Source: Sulfurovum sp.
GTDB taxonomy: Bacteria; Campylobacterota; Campylobacteria; Campylobacterales; Sulfurovaceae
Length of the DNA: 64,000 nt
Reading direction: 5' to 3'
NCBI GenBank assembly: GCA_020525365.1
Contig: JAIZOF010000001.1
Coordinates: 340,381-404,380, forward strand
The notes under the pieces are model-generated. The model worked only from the letters and a program-made list of their open reading frames with translations. It made no database searches and was not told the DNA's origin. Made by a program: the position numbers and the translations under genes. Positions 1 to 8,465 of this stretch are shown in pieces; position 1 is the first letter of the stretch; each line of letters opens with the position of its first letter.

Positions 1-10
1 AATCTTCTTT

Positions 11-697
11 ATGGTAATTTATGGAAAGCAGGTATGTTTTTATGCTCTTGAGCATCATCCTGATAAGGTACAAACTGTTTATATTGCCAAAAAAGGAATA
101 CTTCCACAGATACTCTTTCATCAGTTTCACGATAAGATAAAGTTTTTAGAAGAGAAATGGGCACAGTCTATGAGCAAAGGTAGAAATCATCAAGGGCTTT
201 TACTTGAGATTGATACCCTGAAAGAGACACCACTTACAGAGATTAAGAAGAGTAATTTTATTGTAGTACTAGATGGCTTGACAGATGTAGGGAATATTGG
301 TGCAATTGTACGTAGTGCTTATGCACTTGGGGCAGAAGCAGTTGTGGCAACGGGCGTAAAGCAACTAAACCTCTCAGCAATTGTACGAAGTAGCTCTGGA
401 GCATTGATGGATATGCCATTTTTGATTTATCCTAATATCCTTGATGTGTTACATGAATGTCATCAGGTTAAGTTTAGGATTTATGGTGCAACAACAGAGG
501 GTATACCAATACAGAAGATGCATTTTGCCCCCAAAAGACTTCTTGTTATGGGAAGTGAGGGCAATGGCATCTCAAAGAAGGTACATACAAAGCTTGATGC
601 ATTAATTTCTATTGAGATGAAACATGCATTTGACTCTTTGAATGTAAGTGCAGCAGCAGCAATTTTAATACATAGGATGAATTATGCAGTTAAATGA
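11..697 (+). CDS. rlmB: 23S rRNA 2'-O-ribose methyltransferase RlmB (SpoU/TrmH family)
   Basis: This enzyme methylates the 2'-OH of a conserved guanosine in the 23S rRNA peptidyl-transferase region, using SAM in a knotted SPOUT fold. All three SpoU motifs are visible: DVGNIGAIVRSA near residues 91-102, MGSEGNGI near 180-187 and SLNVSAAAAI near 210-219. An N-terminal substrate-binding domain comes first. At 228 residues it is slightly shorter than E. coli RlmB (243). The start MVIYGKQ aligns with the usual MIYGxHAV opening, but the frame is open to the window edge, so a start further upstream cannot be excluded. It overlaps the next gene by 14 bases, which implies translational coupling. Confidence 0.9.
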   Translation: MVIYGKQVCFYALEHHPDKVQTVYIAKKGILPQILFHQFHDKIKFLEEKWAQSMSKGRNHQGLLLEIDTLKETPLTEIKKSNFIVVLDGLTDVGNIGAIVRSAYALGAEAVVATGVKQLNLSAIVRSSSGALMDMPFLIYPNILDVLHECHQVKFRIYGATTEGIPIQKMHFAPKRLLVMGSEGNGISKKVHTKLDALISIEMKHAFDSLNVSAAAAILIHRMNYAVK

Positions 698-1253
698 AAT
701 ACTAGAAAAAAATAATATAGAGGCAATCTCCAAAGAAACCAAGATTTCACAAAAGAATCTTGAGGTACTTTTCAATAAAGAATTTAGCATGCTTGATAAG
801 GTAAGGACAATGGGCTTTATTTCAATTATTGAACGAGAGTATCATGCTGATCTTTCATTATTAAAAAAAGAGGCTAAAGAGTATTATGCATCTTATATGA
901 AAGAAGAGAATGTTATACGGGATATCTCTACTCTAGAGAAAAAAAAAGAAAGATCAAAGCTTTTAATGGTAGTTGTTATTCTGCTTTTGGCAGTAGTTTC
1001 TTGGTACTTTTTTGTATGGTTTGATCAGGAAAAATTACAAAGAGCAGTTTTTTTTAGTGAACAGCAGATAAGTAAATATATTACCAGTAATCCCAATATA
1101 GAAAACGAGCCTGCTAAAGTGATAGAAAAAGAAACAATTAATAGTATTATCGAACCACAGTCTACAATAATTGAGCCTGCTAAAGCGATAGAAAAAGAAA
1201 CAATCAATAGTATTATAGAATCACAGTCTACAATAATTGAGTCTTCTGAATAA
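684..1253 (+). CDS. Bitopic membrane protein with N-terminal helix-turn-helix-like region and C-terminal tandem repeat
   Basis: I do not recognise a named family. Residues 1-70 are helical and contain a helix-turn-helix-like stretch (ISKETKISQKNLEVLF), reminiscent of RodZ or xenobiotic-response repeats. Charged residues follow, then one membrane segment near residues 93-113 (LLMVVVILLLAVVSWYFFVW). The tail carries two copies of a 22-residue repeat beginning EPAKxIEKETINSII. The layout suggests a cytoplasmic N-terminus and a periplasmic repetitive tail, but function is unknown. Its ATG lies inside the end of rlmB, and the aminotransferase follows 25 bases downstream, so the genes are probably co-transcribed. 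A RodZ-like shape role is only a guess. Confidence 0.7.
   Translation: MQLNEILEKNNIEAISKETKISQKNLEVLFNKEFSMLDKVRTMGFISIIEREYHADLSLLKKEAKEYYASYMKEENVIRDISTLEKKKERSKLLMVVVILLLAVVSWYFFVWFDQEKLQRAVFFSEQQISKYITSNPNIENEPAKVIEKETINSIIEPQSTIIEPAKAIEKETINSIIESQSTIIESSE
1107..1238 (+). repeat. Two tandem copies of a 66-bp in-frame repeat
   Basis: Copies at 1107-1172 and 1173-1238 differ at only a few positions; a third copy starts (GAGTCT) and is lost. The unit is 22 codons, so copy number can change without a frameshift. It encodes the tail of the bitopic protein at 684-1253. Confidence 0.85.
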
Positions 1254-1278
1254 ATTTAAATGAGCAAAGAGAGAAATA

Positions 1279-2508
1279 ATGTTTGATGAAATCCAGTTTG
1301 AAAAAATAAACCGTCTGCCCAAGTATATCTTTGCAGAAATCAATGAGATTAAAATGAAGATGCGCCGTGATGGTGTGGATATTATTGATTTTTCTATGGG
1401 AAATCCAGATGCTTCTACGCCAAAACCAATTATAGACAAATTATGTGAGACGGTAAAAAGACCAAAAACACATGGATATAGTGCAAGCAAGGGTATCTAT
1501 AAGTTGCGTCTTGCAATGAGTAATTGGTATAAGCGGAAATATGGTGTCAAACTTAATCCTGATACGGAAGTGGTCGCAACCATGGGGAGCAAAGAGGGGT
1601 ACGTACATCTTGTTCAGGCAATTACTAACCCTGGAGATGTGGCAATCGTGCCTGATCCAACTTATCCTATTCATTCACAAGCATTTATTCTGGCTGGTGC
1701 TAATGTGGAAAAGATGCAGGTGACATTTGATGAGGAGACATTTGAGGTCAATGAGGAGAAGTTTTTTTCTGATGTGAATGAAGCACTTGAAAACTCTATC
1801 CCAAAACCAAAGTTCCTTGTGGTTAACTTTCCCCATAACCCAAGTACGGCAACAGTGACACCTAAATTTTATGAAAAGCTTGTAGCTCTTGCACAAGAGA
1901 AACGTTTTTATATTATCTCTGATATTGCCTATGCAGATATTACCTTTGATGGCTATAAGACACCGTCTATTATGGAGGTGAAGGGAGCTAAAGATGTGGC
2001 AGTAGAGTCTTATACGCTCTCAAAGTCGTATAATATGGCAGGGTGGCGTGTTGGGTTTATTGTTGGAAATAAAAAGCTTATTGGTGCACTACAGGCAATC
2101 AAATCATGGTTAGATTATGGAATGTTTACTCCCATTCAGGTTGCAGCCACCGTTGCACTTGATGAGCATGGGTATGTGCCTGATGAGGAGATTATTCCTC
2201 GTTATCGTAAACGCCGCGATGTGATGATAGAGGCATTTTCTCATGTGGGATGGGTATTGAAAAAACCGAGTGCAAGTATGTTTATTTGGGCAAAACTACC
2301 CAAGGTGGCACTTAAAAAAGATATGAAATCGATGGAATTCTCTAAGCGCCTACTACAGGAAGCAAGTGTTGCGGTAAGCCCTGGTATTGCCTATGGAAAG
2401 CATGGAGATGAGTATGTGCGTATTGCACTTATTGAGAACGAAAAGCGCATTCGTCAAGCTGCACGCAATATCAAACGTTTTTTGAAAACCCTTGAAGAGG
2501 AAGTATAG
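1279..2508 (+). CDS. PLP-dependent class I/II aminotransferase (AlaC / LL-diaminopimelate aminotransferase type)
   Basis: A fold-type I aminotransferase that moves an amino group between an amino acid and a 2-oxo acid. The start FDEIQFEKINRLPKYIF and the block DFSMGNPDASTP strongly resemble E. coli AlaC (glutamate-pyruvate aminotransferase). The same family is often labelled LL-diaminopimelate aminotransferase, so substrate is uncertain. Visible features are the PLP-lysine motif SKSYNMAGWRVGF near residue 256, the NFPHNPS block near 184, and a C-terminal arginine region (EYVRIALIEN). Length 409 is normal. It sits one base before hom, an arrangement also known from Campylobacter, and fits the aspartate/alanine amino-acid pathways. 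A Shine-Dalgarno-like AGAGAGA precedes the ATG. Confidence 0.85.
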   Translation: MFDEIQFEKINRLPKYIFAEINEIKMKMRRDGVDIIDFSMGNPDASTPKPIIDKLCETVKRPKTHGYSASKGIYKLRLAMSNWYKRKYGVKLNPDTEVVATMGSKEGYVHLVQAITNPGDVAIVPDPTYPIHSQAFILAGANVEKMQVTFDEETFEVNEEKFFSDVNEALENSIPKPKFLVVNFPHNPSTATVTPKFYEKLVALAQEKRFYIISDIAYADITFDGYKTPSIMEVKGAKDVAVESYTLSKSYNMAGWRVGFIVGNKKLIGALQAIKSWLDYGMFTPIQVAATVALDEHGYVPDEEIIPRYRKRRDVMIEAFSHVGWVLKKPSASMFIWAKLPKVALKKDMKSMEFSKRLLQEASVAVSPGIAYGKHGDEYVRIALIENEKRIRQAARNIKRFLKTLEEEV

Positions 2509-2509
2509 T

Positions 2510-3772
2510 ATGATCAAGATAGGTATTTTGGGTGTTGGCACAGTCGGAAAGAGTGTTGCAAAGATACTTGAGTCCAATACCGATATTATCGAAGCACGTG
2601 CAGGTAAAAAGATTGCTGTAAAATCTGGTGCAGTTCGCAATCTTTCTAAGAGACGTGAGGTCTCCATTGTGCTTACAGATGACCCCTTTGAGGTAGTTAA
2701 TGATCCTGAAATAGATATTGTCGTTGAACTAATGGGTGGTGTGGATGAGCCCTATGCATTAGTCAAAAAGGCATTAGAAAATGGTAAGGCTGTTGTGACT
2801 GCCAATAAAGCACTACTTGCCTACCATCGCTATGAATTGCAAGAAATTGCAGGCGATATCCCGCTGATGTATGAGGCAAGTACAGCAGGAGGTATCCCTG
2901 TGATTGGCGCACTTCGTACAGGACTAGCAGCTAACCATATCGATTCCATTCAGGGGATTATGAATGGTACCTGTAACTATATGCTTACTAAAATGATAGG
3001 CGAGGGTGCACAGTATGACGAAATTCTCAAAGAGGCACAAGAGCTTGGCTATGCTGAAGCTGATCCAACCTTTGATGTGGGTGGTTTCGATGCTTCTCAT
3101 AAGCTACTCATTTTGGCAAGTATTGCATATGGAATTGATGCTAAGCCTGAAGATATTCTGATTGAAGGAATTGAGAATATCACTCAGACCGATGTGGCAT
3201 TTGCTAAAGAGTTTGGCTATGAGATAAAACTACTTGGTATTGCCAAGAAAGTAGGTGATGGGGTAGAGCTCCGTGTGCATGCGACAATGATTCCAAGTGA
3301 AAGTATGATTGCCAAAGTTGATGGTGTGATGAATGCTGTAACGGTAGTGGGTGACTGTGTAGGCGAGACGATGTATTATGGTCCAGGTGCTGGTGGTGAT
3401 GCAACAGCTTCTGCAGTGATTGCTGATATTGTAGATATTGTTCGTGGAAATCAGGGACCAATGCTTGGCTACAAAAAAGGGCTTGAGAGTGGCTTGAAAT
3501 TACTTTCTAAAGAGCAGATCGTTACCCAATATTATCTACGTATGGAAGTTGATGATCAAAGTGGTGTACTAGCAACCATCACGTCTAAGCTTGGGGAGTT
3601 TGATATCTCTATTGAGTCAATGTTGCAACAGCCTATAGATAAGAATGGTGTGGCAACCTTACTCTTTACAACACACAAGACACAAGAGAATAAGATGCAA
3701 AAGGCAATCAAGGCACTTGAGTCCCTTACTGTTGTAAATGGAAGTATTGCAATGATGCGGATAGAGAAGTAG
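2510..3772 (+). CDS. hom: Homoserine dehydrogenase
   Basis: It reduces aspartate semialdehyde to homoserine with NAD(P)H, the branch point towards threonine and methionine. The N-terminal Rossmann motif GILGVGTVGKSV is at residues 4-15. The catalytic domain contains TANKALLAYH and GGIPVIGALR, and the family signature AEADPTFDVGGFDASHK lies near residues 183-199. The C-terminal about 75 residues form an ACT domain (YYLRMEVDDQSGVLATI), the usual site of threonine feedback. I chose the ATG at 2510 because it puts the Rossmann strand at the N-terminus and has GAGGAAG upstream; an in-frame ATG at 2492 would overlap the aminotransferase. Length 420 is typical of the monofunctional enzyme. Confidence 0.93.
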   Translation: MIKIGILGVGTVGKSVAKILESNTDIIEARAGKKIAVKSGAVRNLSKRREVSIVLTDDPFEVVNDPEIDIVVELMGGVDEPYALVKKALENGKAVVTANKALLAYHRYELQEIAGDIPLMYEASTAGGIPVIGALRTGLAANHIDSIQGIMNGTCNYMLTKMIGEGAQYDEILKEAQELGYAEADPTFDVGGFDASHKLLILASIAYGIDAKPEDILIEGIENITQTDVAFAKEFGYEIKLLGIAKKVGDGVELRVHATMIPSESMIAKVDGVMNAVTVVGDCVGETMYYGPGAGGDATASAVIADIVDIVRGNQGPMLGYKKGLESGLKLLSKEQIVTQYYLRMEVDDQSGVLATITSKLGEFDISIESMLQQPIDKNGVATLLFTTHKTQENKMQKAIKALESLTVVNGSIAMMRIEK

Positions 3773-4344
3773 ATACGCTTCAATCCAATAATTTTCTATC
3801 TTATGCTTTACCCCCCCTACAGCTACATGGGTATAAATCATTATTTCTTTACATTTTAACTTATAACTCTTGTATGGTTACCAACACACATTAAAGTACC
3901 CCCAACAAGAGATAGGAAAACTACTTATTTAAAGGCTACTACTACGTCTTTGAACAATCATTACTATAGATAAATCTTTATTCTACTATATTGACAAATA
4001 TTTGACTCGAACCATTATGGATCTTACTTCAACCATAGAAATACAGCTAAGACTATACTTGTAGAGATTTACTACGAAAAGATACTACAGGATATTTCAA
4101 AGTAAGTACCATGATCAACGAGGTACTATGCAAATATATAACCAAAGAGATGGATAGGTATCATTTTCCTCAGTTTCCTACGCTATATAACGCAAATGGA
4201 AGTATTGTGATAACGTGAACAAGAGAAAGGTCTTAGTATATTAGACTGTTTTATTAAAAATATTTATTATGTTAAATACTGTTTTTTTAAGTAAATAAGT
4301 GATATGATTAGGAGGAAATTTAATTTAAAAACTTGGAGGAAAAA
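3773..4344. other. Gene-poor intergenic stretch
   Basis: About 570 bases of A+T-rich DNA with no convincing reading frame. Short open patches with protein-like composition around 4000-4240 are broken by stops and match nothing I recognise, so this could be a decayed gene. The last 60 bases hold two ribosome-binding sites (AGGAGG near 4311 and GGAGG at 4335-4339), the second serving the lipoprotein gene. Confidence 0.5.
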
Positions 4345-5328
4345 ATGAAAAAATTAAACTTATTTATATCAAGCTTGGTTGCAGTATTGACTTTAGGGTT
4401 TACAGGTTGTGGTTCATCTAGTGGAAATGACACAAGTAGTTTATCATTCCCGTCTGATGCAAAAGTTGCTAAACCAACCATTGAAAATGGGGAAAAGGTT
4501 AAAAAGGTAACTACAATCAATCAATCAAGGGCAGTACCTGGGTTCAGTAGCAGTGGGGGCAATGTAAAATCACATACAGAAAAATTAAAAGCACGTAAGG
4601 AGAAGATGTCCAAGGAAATGCTGGCATACACCCAGAAGGATACCGATATGCAACCGTATGCTTCAGATACTGAAGCAGTAAGCGTAACAGAGGAATGCAC
4701 TGGAGGTGGAACATTAAGTTATAGCGGTAATGGAAATCTCAGTGGAGCTGCAAACCTTACATATGCAGCAAACAATTGTGTTGAAGGAAATATGAAATTA
4801 AATGGTCATGTACATATAACTGTCAGTAACCTTGATGAAAATTCTAAGAACTTTAAAGATTACACTATAAGATATATAACTGATTTTACGGCGACAGACC
4901 TATATGAAAACTCATCTGAAAAAATTTCACCTGATAGTCATATGGAAATACATGTCACTAAATTTAAAATTTCTGGAGAGATAGAAGAATATACATTAGG
5001 AACATCAATACAAGCAACAAAGGGTACTGAATTTTATGGGCTAAAAGATTGTATATTTCAAGTTAAAGAAACCAATGACACAGAAGAGATGTATCAAACC
5101 ACAGGAAAAGTTTATATTGATAACTTAGATTTATATGTTGAATATGATACAAGCTATGATATGTCTAAAACCCCATTTGTATTTAACAAAGATACAGGCG
5201 AGTTACTAAGTGGTAAAGCAATATACAAGATGGATGGTAATGGAAAAGTTAAAGTTGTTGTTGAAGGAAACAGAAAAAGAACTTATGTAGATACTGATGG
5301 TGATGGGACATATGAGTTGAGTGAATAG
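4345..5328 (+). CDS. Predicted lipoprotein of unknown function
   Basis: A 327-residue exported protein. The N-terminus has a short basic region (MKKLN), a hydrophobic core (LFISSLVAVLTLGFTG) and a cysteine followed by GSSSGN, which fits a lipoprotein signal; the residue at -3 is Phe, slightly outside the strict lipobox. The mature part is polar, with a Gly/Ser/Asn-rich strand region (SYSGNGNLSGAANLTYAANN) and a C-terminal TYVDTDGDGTYELSE that resembles a calcium-binding DxDxDG loop. No enzymatic motif is seen. Start chosen at ATG 4345, 5 bases after GGAGGA; an upstream TTG at 4333 has no better signal. It lies just outside the left boundary of the accessory island. Confidence 0.75.
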   Translation: MKKLNLFISSLVAVLTLGFTGCGSSSGNDTSSLSFPSDAKVAKPTIENGEKVKKVTTINQSRAVPGFSSSGGNVKSHTEKLKARKEKMSKEMLAYTQKDTDMQPYASDTEAVSVTEECTGGGTLSYSGNGNLSGAANLTYAANNCVEGNMKLNGHVHITVSNLDENSKNFKDYTIRYITDFTATDLYENSSEKISPDSHMEIHVTKFKISGEIEEYTLGTSIQATKGTEFYGLKDCIFQVKETNDTEEMYQTTGKVYIDNLDLYVEYDTSYDMSKTPFVFNKDTGELLSGKAIYKMDGNGKVKVVVEGNRKRTYVDTDGDGTYELSE

Positions 5329-5376
5329 AAGATTGAATCTATTTACTCAAAAATAGATGGGCAGAAGCCTTTAAGA

Positions 5377-5402
5377 GGGGAGTGTAATAAATTCTGTGTC
5401 AA
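5377..5402 (+). repeat. Left terminal inverted repeat of the accessory island
   Basis: It reads GGGGAGTGTAA then TAAATTCTGTGTCAA, and is the reverse complement of 10476-10501 except at three positions. The TTAAGAGG direct repeat at 5371-5378 abuts and overlaps it. Confidence 0.75.
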
Positions 5403-5427
5403 CACTTAATTTGAAGCGCTACCGACA

Positions 5428-5766
5428 TTATAGTCCCAAAGTGTTCTCAAATTGATGAAACTCTCTTTTCTCTTTTGCTTCTGCATATTCAAAAAAATTA
5501 GAAAATACTTGTTGTGATTCTTCAACTATAGCACCAACATTAAAGCCATAGTCTATACTGTCGCTAAACAATTCGTACACATCTTCTACATATTCAAGAG
5601 TAGCAGTTGCTGAAACTCTAGATTCTATTCCATCAAATGTATGGTTGGTATCTAGTGTAATTTCCCCAATAATACCACCATATTTAACAATGTTATTTGA
5701 AAGAAGAAACTTATTCAAAAAATTCTTTTCGTTTGTGTAGAGGTTATAATTATCCCAAAATCCCAT
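5428..5766 (-). CDS. Hypothetical protein
   Basis: A 112-residue, acidic, soluble protein with no motif I recognise. It starts MGFWDNYNLYTNEKNF and has alternating aromatic and acidic residues through the middle (EYVEDVYELFSDSIDYGF). AAGGAAA about 6 bases before the ATG is a plausible ribosome-binding site. It is the first gene inside the left inverted repeat and is transcribed outward, away from the GntR operon, so the roughly 150 bases between it and gntR probably carry divergent promoters. The composition looks like a real protein, but there is no functional clue. Confidence 0.55.
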   Translation of the reverse strand: MGFWDNYNLYTNEKNFLNKFLLSNNIVKYGGIIGEITLDTNHTFDGIESRVSATATLEYVEDVYELFSDSIDYGFNVGAIVEESQQVFSNFFEYAEAKEKREFHQFENTLGL

Positions 5767-5874
5767 ATGTTTTCCTTGTTGTGCTTGAATATTATTATTT
5801 ATAACCTTGGATTCTTTATAATCAATTTTTTCAATAAAAGTATATTAGTAGATTTAAGTATTATAAATATATAA

Positions 5875-5899
5875 TATATTATCGATAATCGATAATATA
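5875..5899. promoter_or_regulatory. Perfect palindromic operator upstream of the GntR-family gene
   Basis: Two exact 12-base half-sites, TATATTATCGAT and its complement, flank one central base. The site ends 14 bases before the GntR start codon. GntR/FCD regulators bind such palindromes and usually control their own operon, so autoregulation by the adjacent protein is the simplest reading. Confidence 0.75.
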
Positions 5900-5913
5900 A
5901 AAGGATTTTTTAA

Positions 5914-6546
5914 ATGATTGATATACAAAAAGTTCCACTCAAAGAGAAAATAGCTTCTGTACTTATGCAACGTATCATTGATGGTGACATTGTTGCAGGT
6001 CAAAAGCTTAAAGAATCACATCTTGCAAAAGAATTTGGTGTCTCTCAAGCACCAGTACGAGAAGCGATGATACTCTTAACTGCCCAAGGGATATTAGAAT
6101 ACATACCAAATGTTGGTACCCGTGTGAAGTCATACAGCAAAGAAGAGACTATTGAGATATATGAAGTCAGAGAAGCATTGGAACTTTATGCTGCGCAAAC
6201 CATTGAGAAGTTTGGACAACTATCCAATCTAAAGCAGATGTATCACAAAATGCTAGAAGCAGCTAAGAAAAAAGATATTCATCAGTTTGTGGAGTATGAT
6301 CAGTTTTTTCATGAGCTATTAGTCCAAAATAGGGACAATAACCTTGTGGTAAAACTTTGGAGAGAGCAATATACAAAATCTTCTGTACAAAATATCGTTA
6401 AAGGCTTTGAGTCTACACTAGAAGATATAGTAAAAATGCACCAGCCTATCATAGAAGCTATAGAAAAGAAATCGACAGATGCTTACATCAAAGCGATTCA
6501 TCATCATTATGAAGTCATTATCGCAAATATAAAGGAGGATACATGA
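5914..6546 (+). CDS. GntR-family transcriptional regulator, FCD (FadR C-terminal-like) subgroup
   Basis: A 210-residue DNA-binding regulator. Residues 8-72 form the winged helix-turn-helix, with LKESHLAKEFGVSQAPVREAM as recognition region and GTRVKSY as wing. Residues 80-205 form a helical FCD ligand domain (YEVREALELYAAQTI, with a later FVEYDQFFHELL and HHHYEVII), which in this family often binds a metal and a small organic acid. The ligand cannot be told from sequence. It overlaps the nitroreductase gene by four bases (ATGA) and heads an operon with two flavoprotein genes. A perfect palindrome at 5875-5899 is its likely binding site. Confidence 0.88.
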   Translation: MIDIQKVPLKEKIASVLMQRIIDGDIVAGQKLKESHLAKEFGVSQAPVREAMILLTAQGILEYIPNVGTRVKSYSKEETIEIYEVREALELYAAQTIEKFGQLSNLKQMYHKMLEAAKKKDIHQFVEYDQFFHELLVQNRDNNLVVKLWREQYTKSSVQNIVKGFESTLEDIVKMHQPIIEAIEKKSTDAYIKAIHHHYEVIIANIKEDT

Positions 6547-7205
6547 GTGCAAGACAGACCATCATAGAAGATTTATTATGGAGATATACATGTAAAAAAT
6601 ATAATCCAAGCAAGCGAATACCCAAAGAAGATCTGGATATTTTCTACGAGGCACTGCGGCTCTCTGCATCCTCCATCAACTCCCAGCCGTGGCGATTTGT
6701 AGTCATAGAGAGCAGTGAGGCAAGAGAGAGAATGGTAAAGACATTCGCAGAGAAATATCTGTTTAACTTGCCCCATATTCATGATGCTTCACAGATCATT
6801 CTATTTGCATACAATCCCCACTACAGACGAGAGGATTATGTCAAGATTGTAGATAAAGGTATTGAAGACGGCCGCACCAAACCAGAGGGGAGAGAAAAAG
6901 CCTTTAGCAGTTTTTTCTTTGCAGAGCTTAACACTAATGAAAATGGCTTTAATGGGAACTGGACCAAAGCACAACTCTATATCGCTCTGGGAAATTCCCT
7001 GCATACGCTGGCACGCCTTAAAATCGATTCTACGCCACTCGAAGGGATCGATATAGAGCGTGTCAATAAGGAATTTGCCAAAGAGTTCGATGGCTATCAG
7101 TGTGATGTTGTATTGGCAATTGGATACCGAAATGGAAAAGAGGACTATAACGCTGCACTTCCAAAATCACGCAGAAAAATGGAAGATATTATTACACACA
7201 TATAA
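6543..7205 (+). CDS. Nitroreductase-family flavoprotein (NfsB-like)
   Basis: An FMN-dependent NAD(P)H oxidoreductase of the nitroreductase fold, 220 residues, expected to be a cytoplasmic homodimer. The N-terminal FMN-phosphate contact region (WRYTCKKYNPSKRI) and the block LRLSASSINSQPWRFVV near residues 38-54 are diagnostic of the NfsB/YdgI group. The C-terminus has AIGYRNGKEDYN, matching the family's GYR motif. Substrate could be nitro-compounds, quinones or flavins. It is translationally coupled to gntR and followed 10 bases later by a second flavodoxin-fold gene, so the operon looks like an inducible response to electrophiles or quinones. Confidence 0.85.
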   Translation: MSARQTIIEDLLWRYTCKKYNPSKRIPKEDLDIFYEALRLSASSINSQPWRFVVIESSEARERMVKTFAEKYLFNLPHIHDASQIILFAYNPHYRREDYVKIVDKGIEDGRTKPEGREKAFSSFFFAELNTNENGFNGNWTKAQLYIALGNSLHTLARLKIDSTPLEGIDIERVNKEFAKEFDGYQCDVVLAIGYRNGKEDYNAALPKSRRKMEDIITHI

Positions 7206-7215
7206 AGGATACAAA

Positions 7216-7767
7216 ATGAATATACTCGTAGTAACAGGTGGATACTCCATCTTTGATGCAAAAGGACAACTCAACGGATTTTTAGCACATTTAACAGAGA
7301 AAAATTTAAGTGCCAAAGGGCATAAGGTTAAATTTTCGGATACCACCAGAGAGAATTATAATGTCAACCGAGAGGTGGACAAACTGCTTTGGGCAGATAC
7401 CGTTATATATATTACACCAATCATGTGGTTCAATATGCCAGCCCCTATGGTGGAGTGGTTGGACAAAGTACTCTTGTATGAAAAGACCTTTGTTATTACC
7501 GAAGAATATGGAGAGGGTGGGCTGATACCGGCAGAGAACTTTATGATAGTAGCCACATCCAATATGAAAAACTCGGATCTGGGCAAAGGATATGTTATGA
7601 AAGATACCCTCCATATAGATGGGGTACTGCAACCGCTTATCATGACAAATAATTATCTGAGTATCCGTAACCAGATATCAACCTTTCATGCAGGTGATGT
7701 GATAGCTGGCGACACCTCATGGATAGAGGGTGCCTACATAAAGCATCTAGATGAGCATTTTAAGTAG
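7216..7767 (+). CDS. MdaB-like NAD(P)H:quinone oxidoreductase (flavodoxin-like fold)
   Basis: A 183-residue flavoprotein of the Flavodoxin_2 family, similar to E. coli MdaB, which reduces quinones by two electrons. MNILVVTGGYSIFDAKGQLN opens the fold; TPIMWFNMPAPMVEWLDKVL near residues 72-91 is the FAD/quinone-binding block of MdaB/NQO proteins, and GEGGLIPAENFMI follows. The frame stays open upstream to 7060, but the ATG at 7216 has AAAGGA before it and starts at the first beta strand, so I use it. The gene lies 10 bases after the nitroreductase stop, in the same operon, and probably has a complementary detoxifying role. Confidence 0.82.
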   Translation: MNILVVTGGYSIFDAKGQLNGFLAHLTEKNLSAKGHKVKFSDTTRENYNVNREVDKLLWADTVIYITPIMWFNMPAPMVEWLDKVLLYEKTFVITEEYGEGGLIPAENFMIVATSNMKNSDLGKGYVMKDTLHIDGVLQPLIMTNNYLSIRNQISTFHAGDVIAGDTSWIEGAYIKHLDEHFK

Positions 7768-7886
7768 ACATATAGAACTTGTAAATAGCACTTAAATAGA
7801 TTTATGTATTGAAATGATGTAGCACACTACCAAGTGTTACTGAAAGGAAAAATGTAGATAAAGTCATTCATACTACAGAACTTGGT

Positions 7887-8465
7887 ATGCATTATGAGCC
7901 ATATGCCTTATGGGGAGTTCCCGAATATGTATCAGACAAACTGGTATCTGTTGAAGATCTGTGCAAACCTGAAATACTGGACAAGATGGTAATGATGATT
8001 CAAGGTATTGGTTTGGGTGCAGGCATTACCCGTTTTTCTATGGAAATGATGAAGCAGTATGGACTGGAAAATGCCGGATACCGTTTTTATAGAGGAACAC
8101 AAGAAGAGTGCATTGCAGTCTTTGAGGGTGCCGTTAAAGAAAAGAAATGGGTTGTTGTGCCACTTTGGCATCCGCAATTTCTTCATGATATCTACAAAAT
8201 ACGGGAACTAAAAGACCCAAAAGGTTTACTTGGAGGAAGAGATCGTGCAGTGTTATTAGCCAATACAGAACATCTTCATGCTCTTTTTTCCAAAGAAGAG
8301 ATTGTGGTGCTGGATAACATTAAAATGACCAATGCCATTATCTCACATTTGGATTATCAAATCAACAGAGATGATAAAACACCATATCAGGCAGCAAAAG
8401 AGTGGTTTGATAACACAGCAGAGTGCCAGCAATGGTTTAAACAATTTCAAGGAGAATCAAAATGA
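7887..8465 (+). pseudogene. C-terminal half of a glycine betaine/proline ABC-transporter substrate-binding protein (OpuAC type)
   Basis: The 192 residues match only the second half of an OpuAC/ProX-like binding protein: ALWGVPEYVSDKLVSVEDL, then a lobe with FEGAVKEKKWVVVPLWHPQ, and a C-terminal LDNIKMTNAIISHLDYQIN. The signal peptide and first lobe (normally about 100-120 residues) are missing. The frame opens at 7818 with no start codon before 7887 and no ribosome-binding site there. No permease or ATPase gene is near, so transport is unlikely. I read it as a 5'-truncated remnant inside the accessory island, although the remaining frame is intact and may be translated by coupling. It overlaps the next gene by four bases (ATGA). 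Confidence 0.7.
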
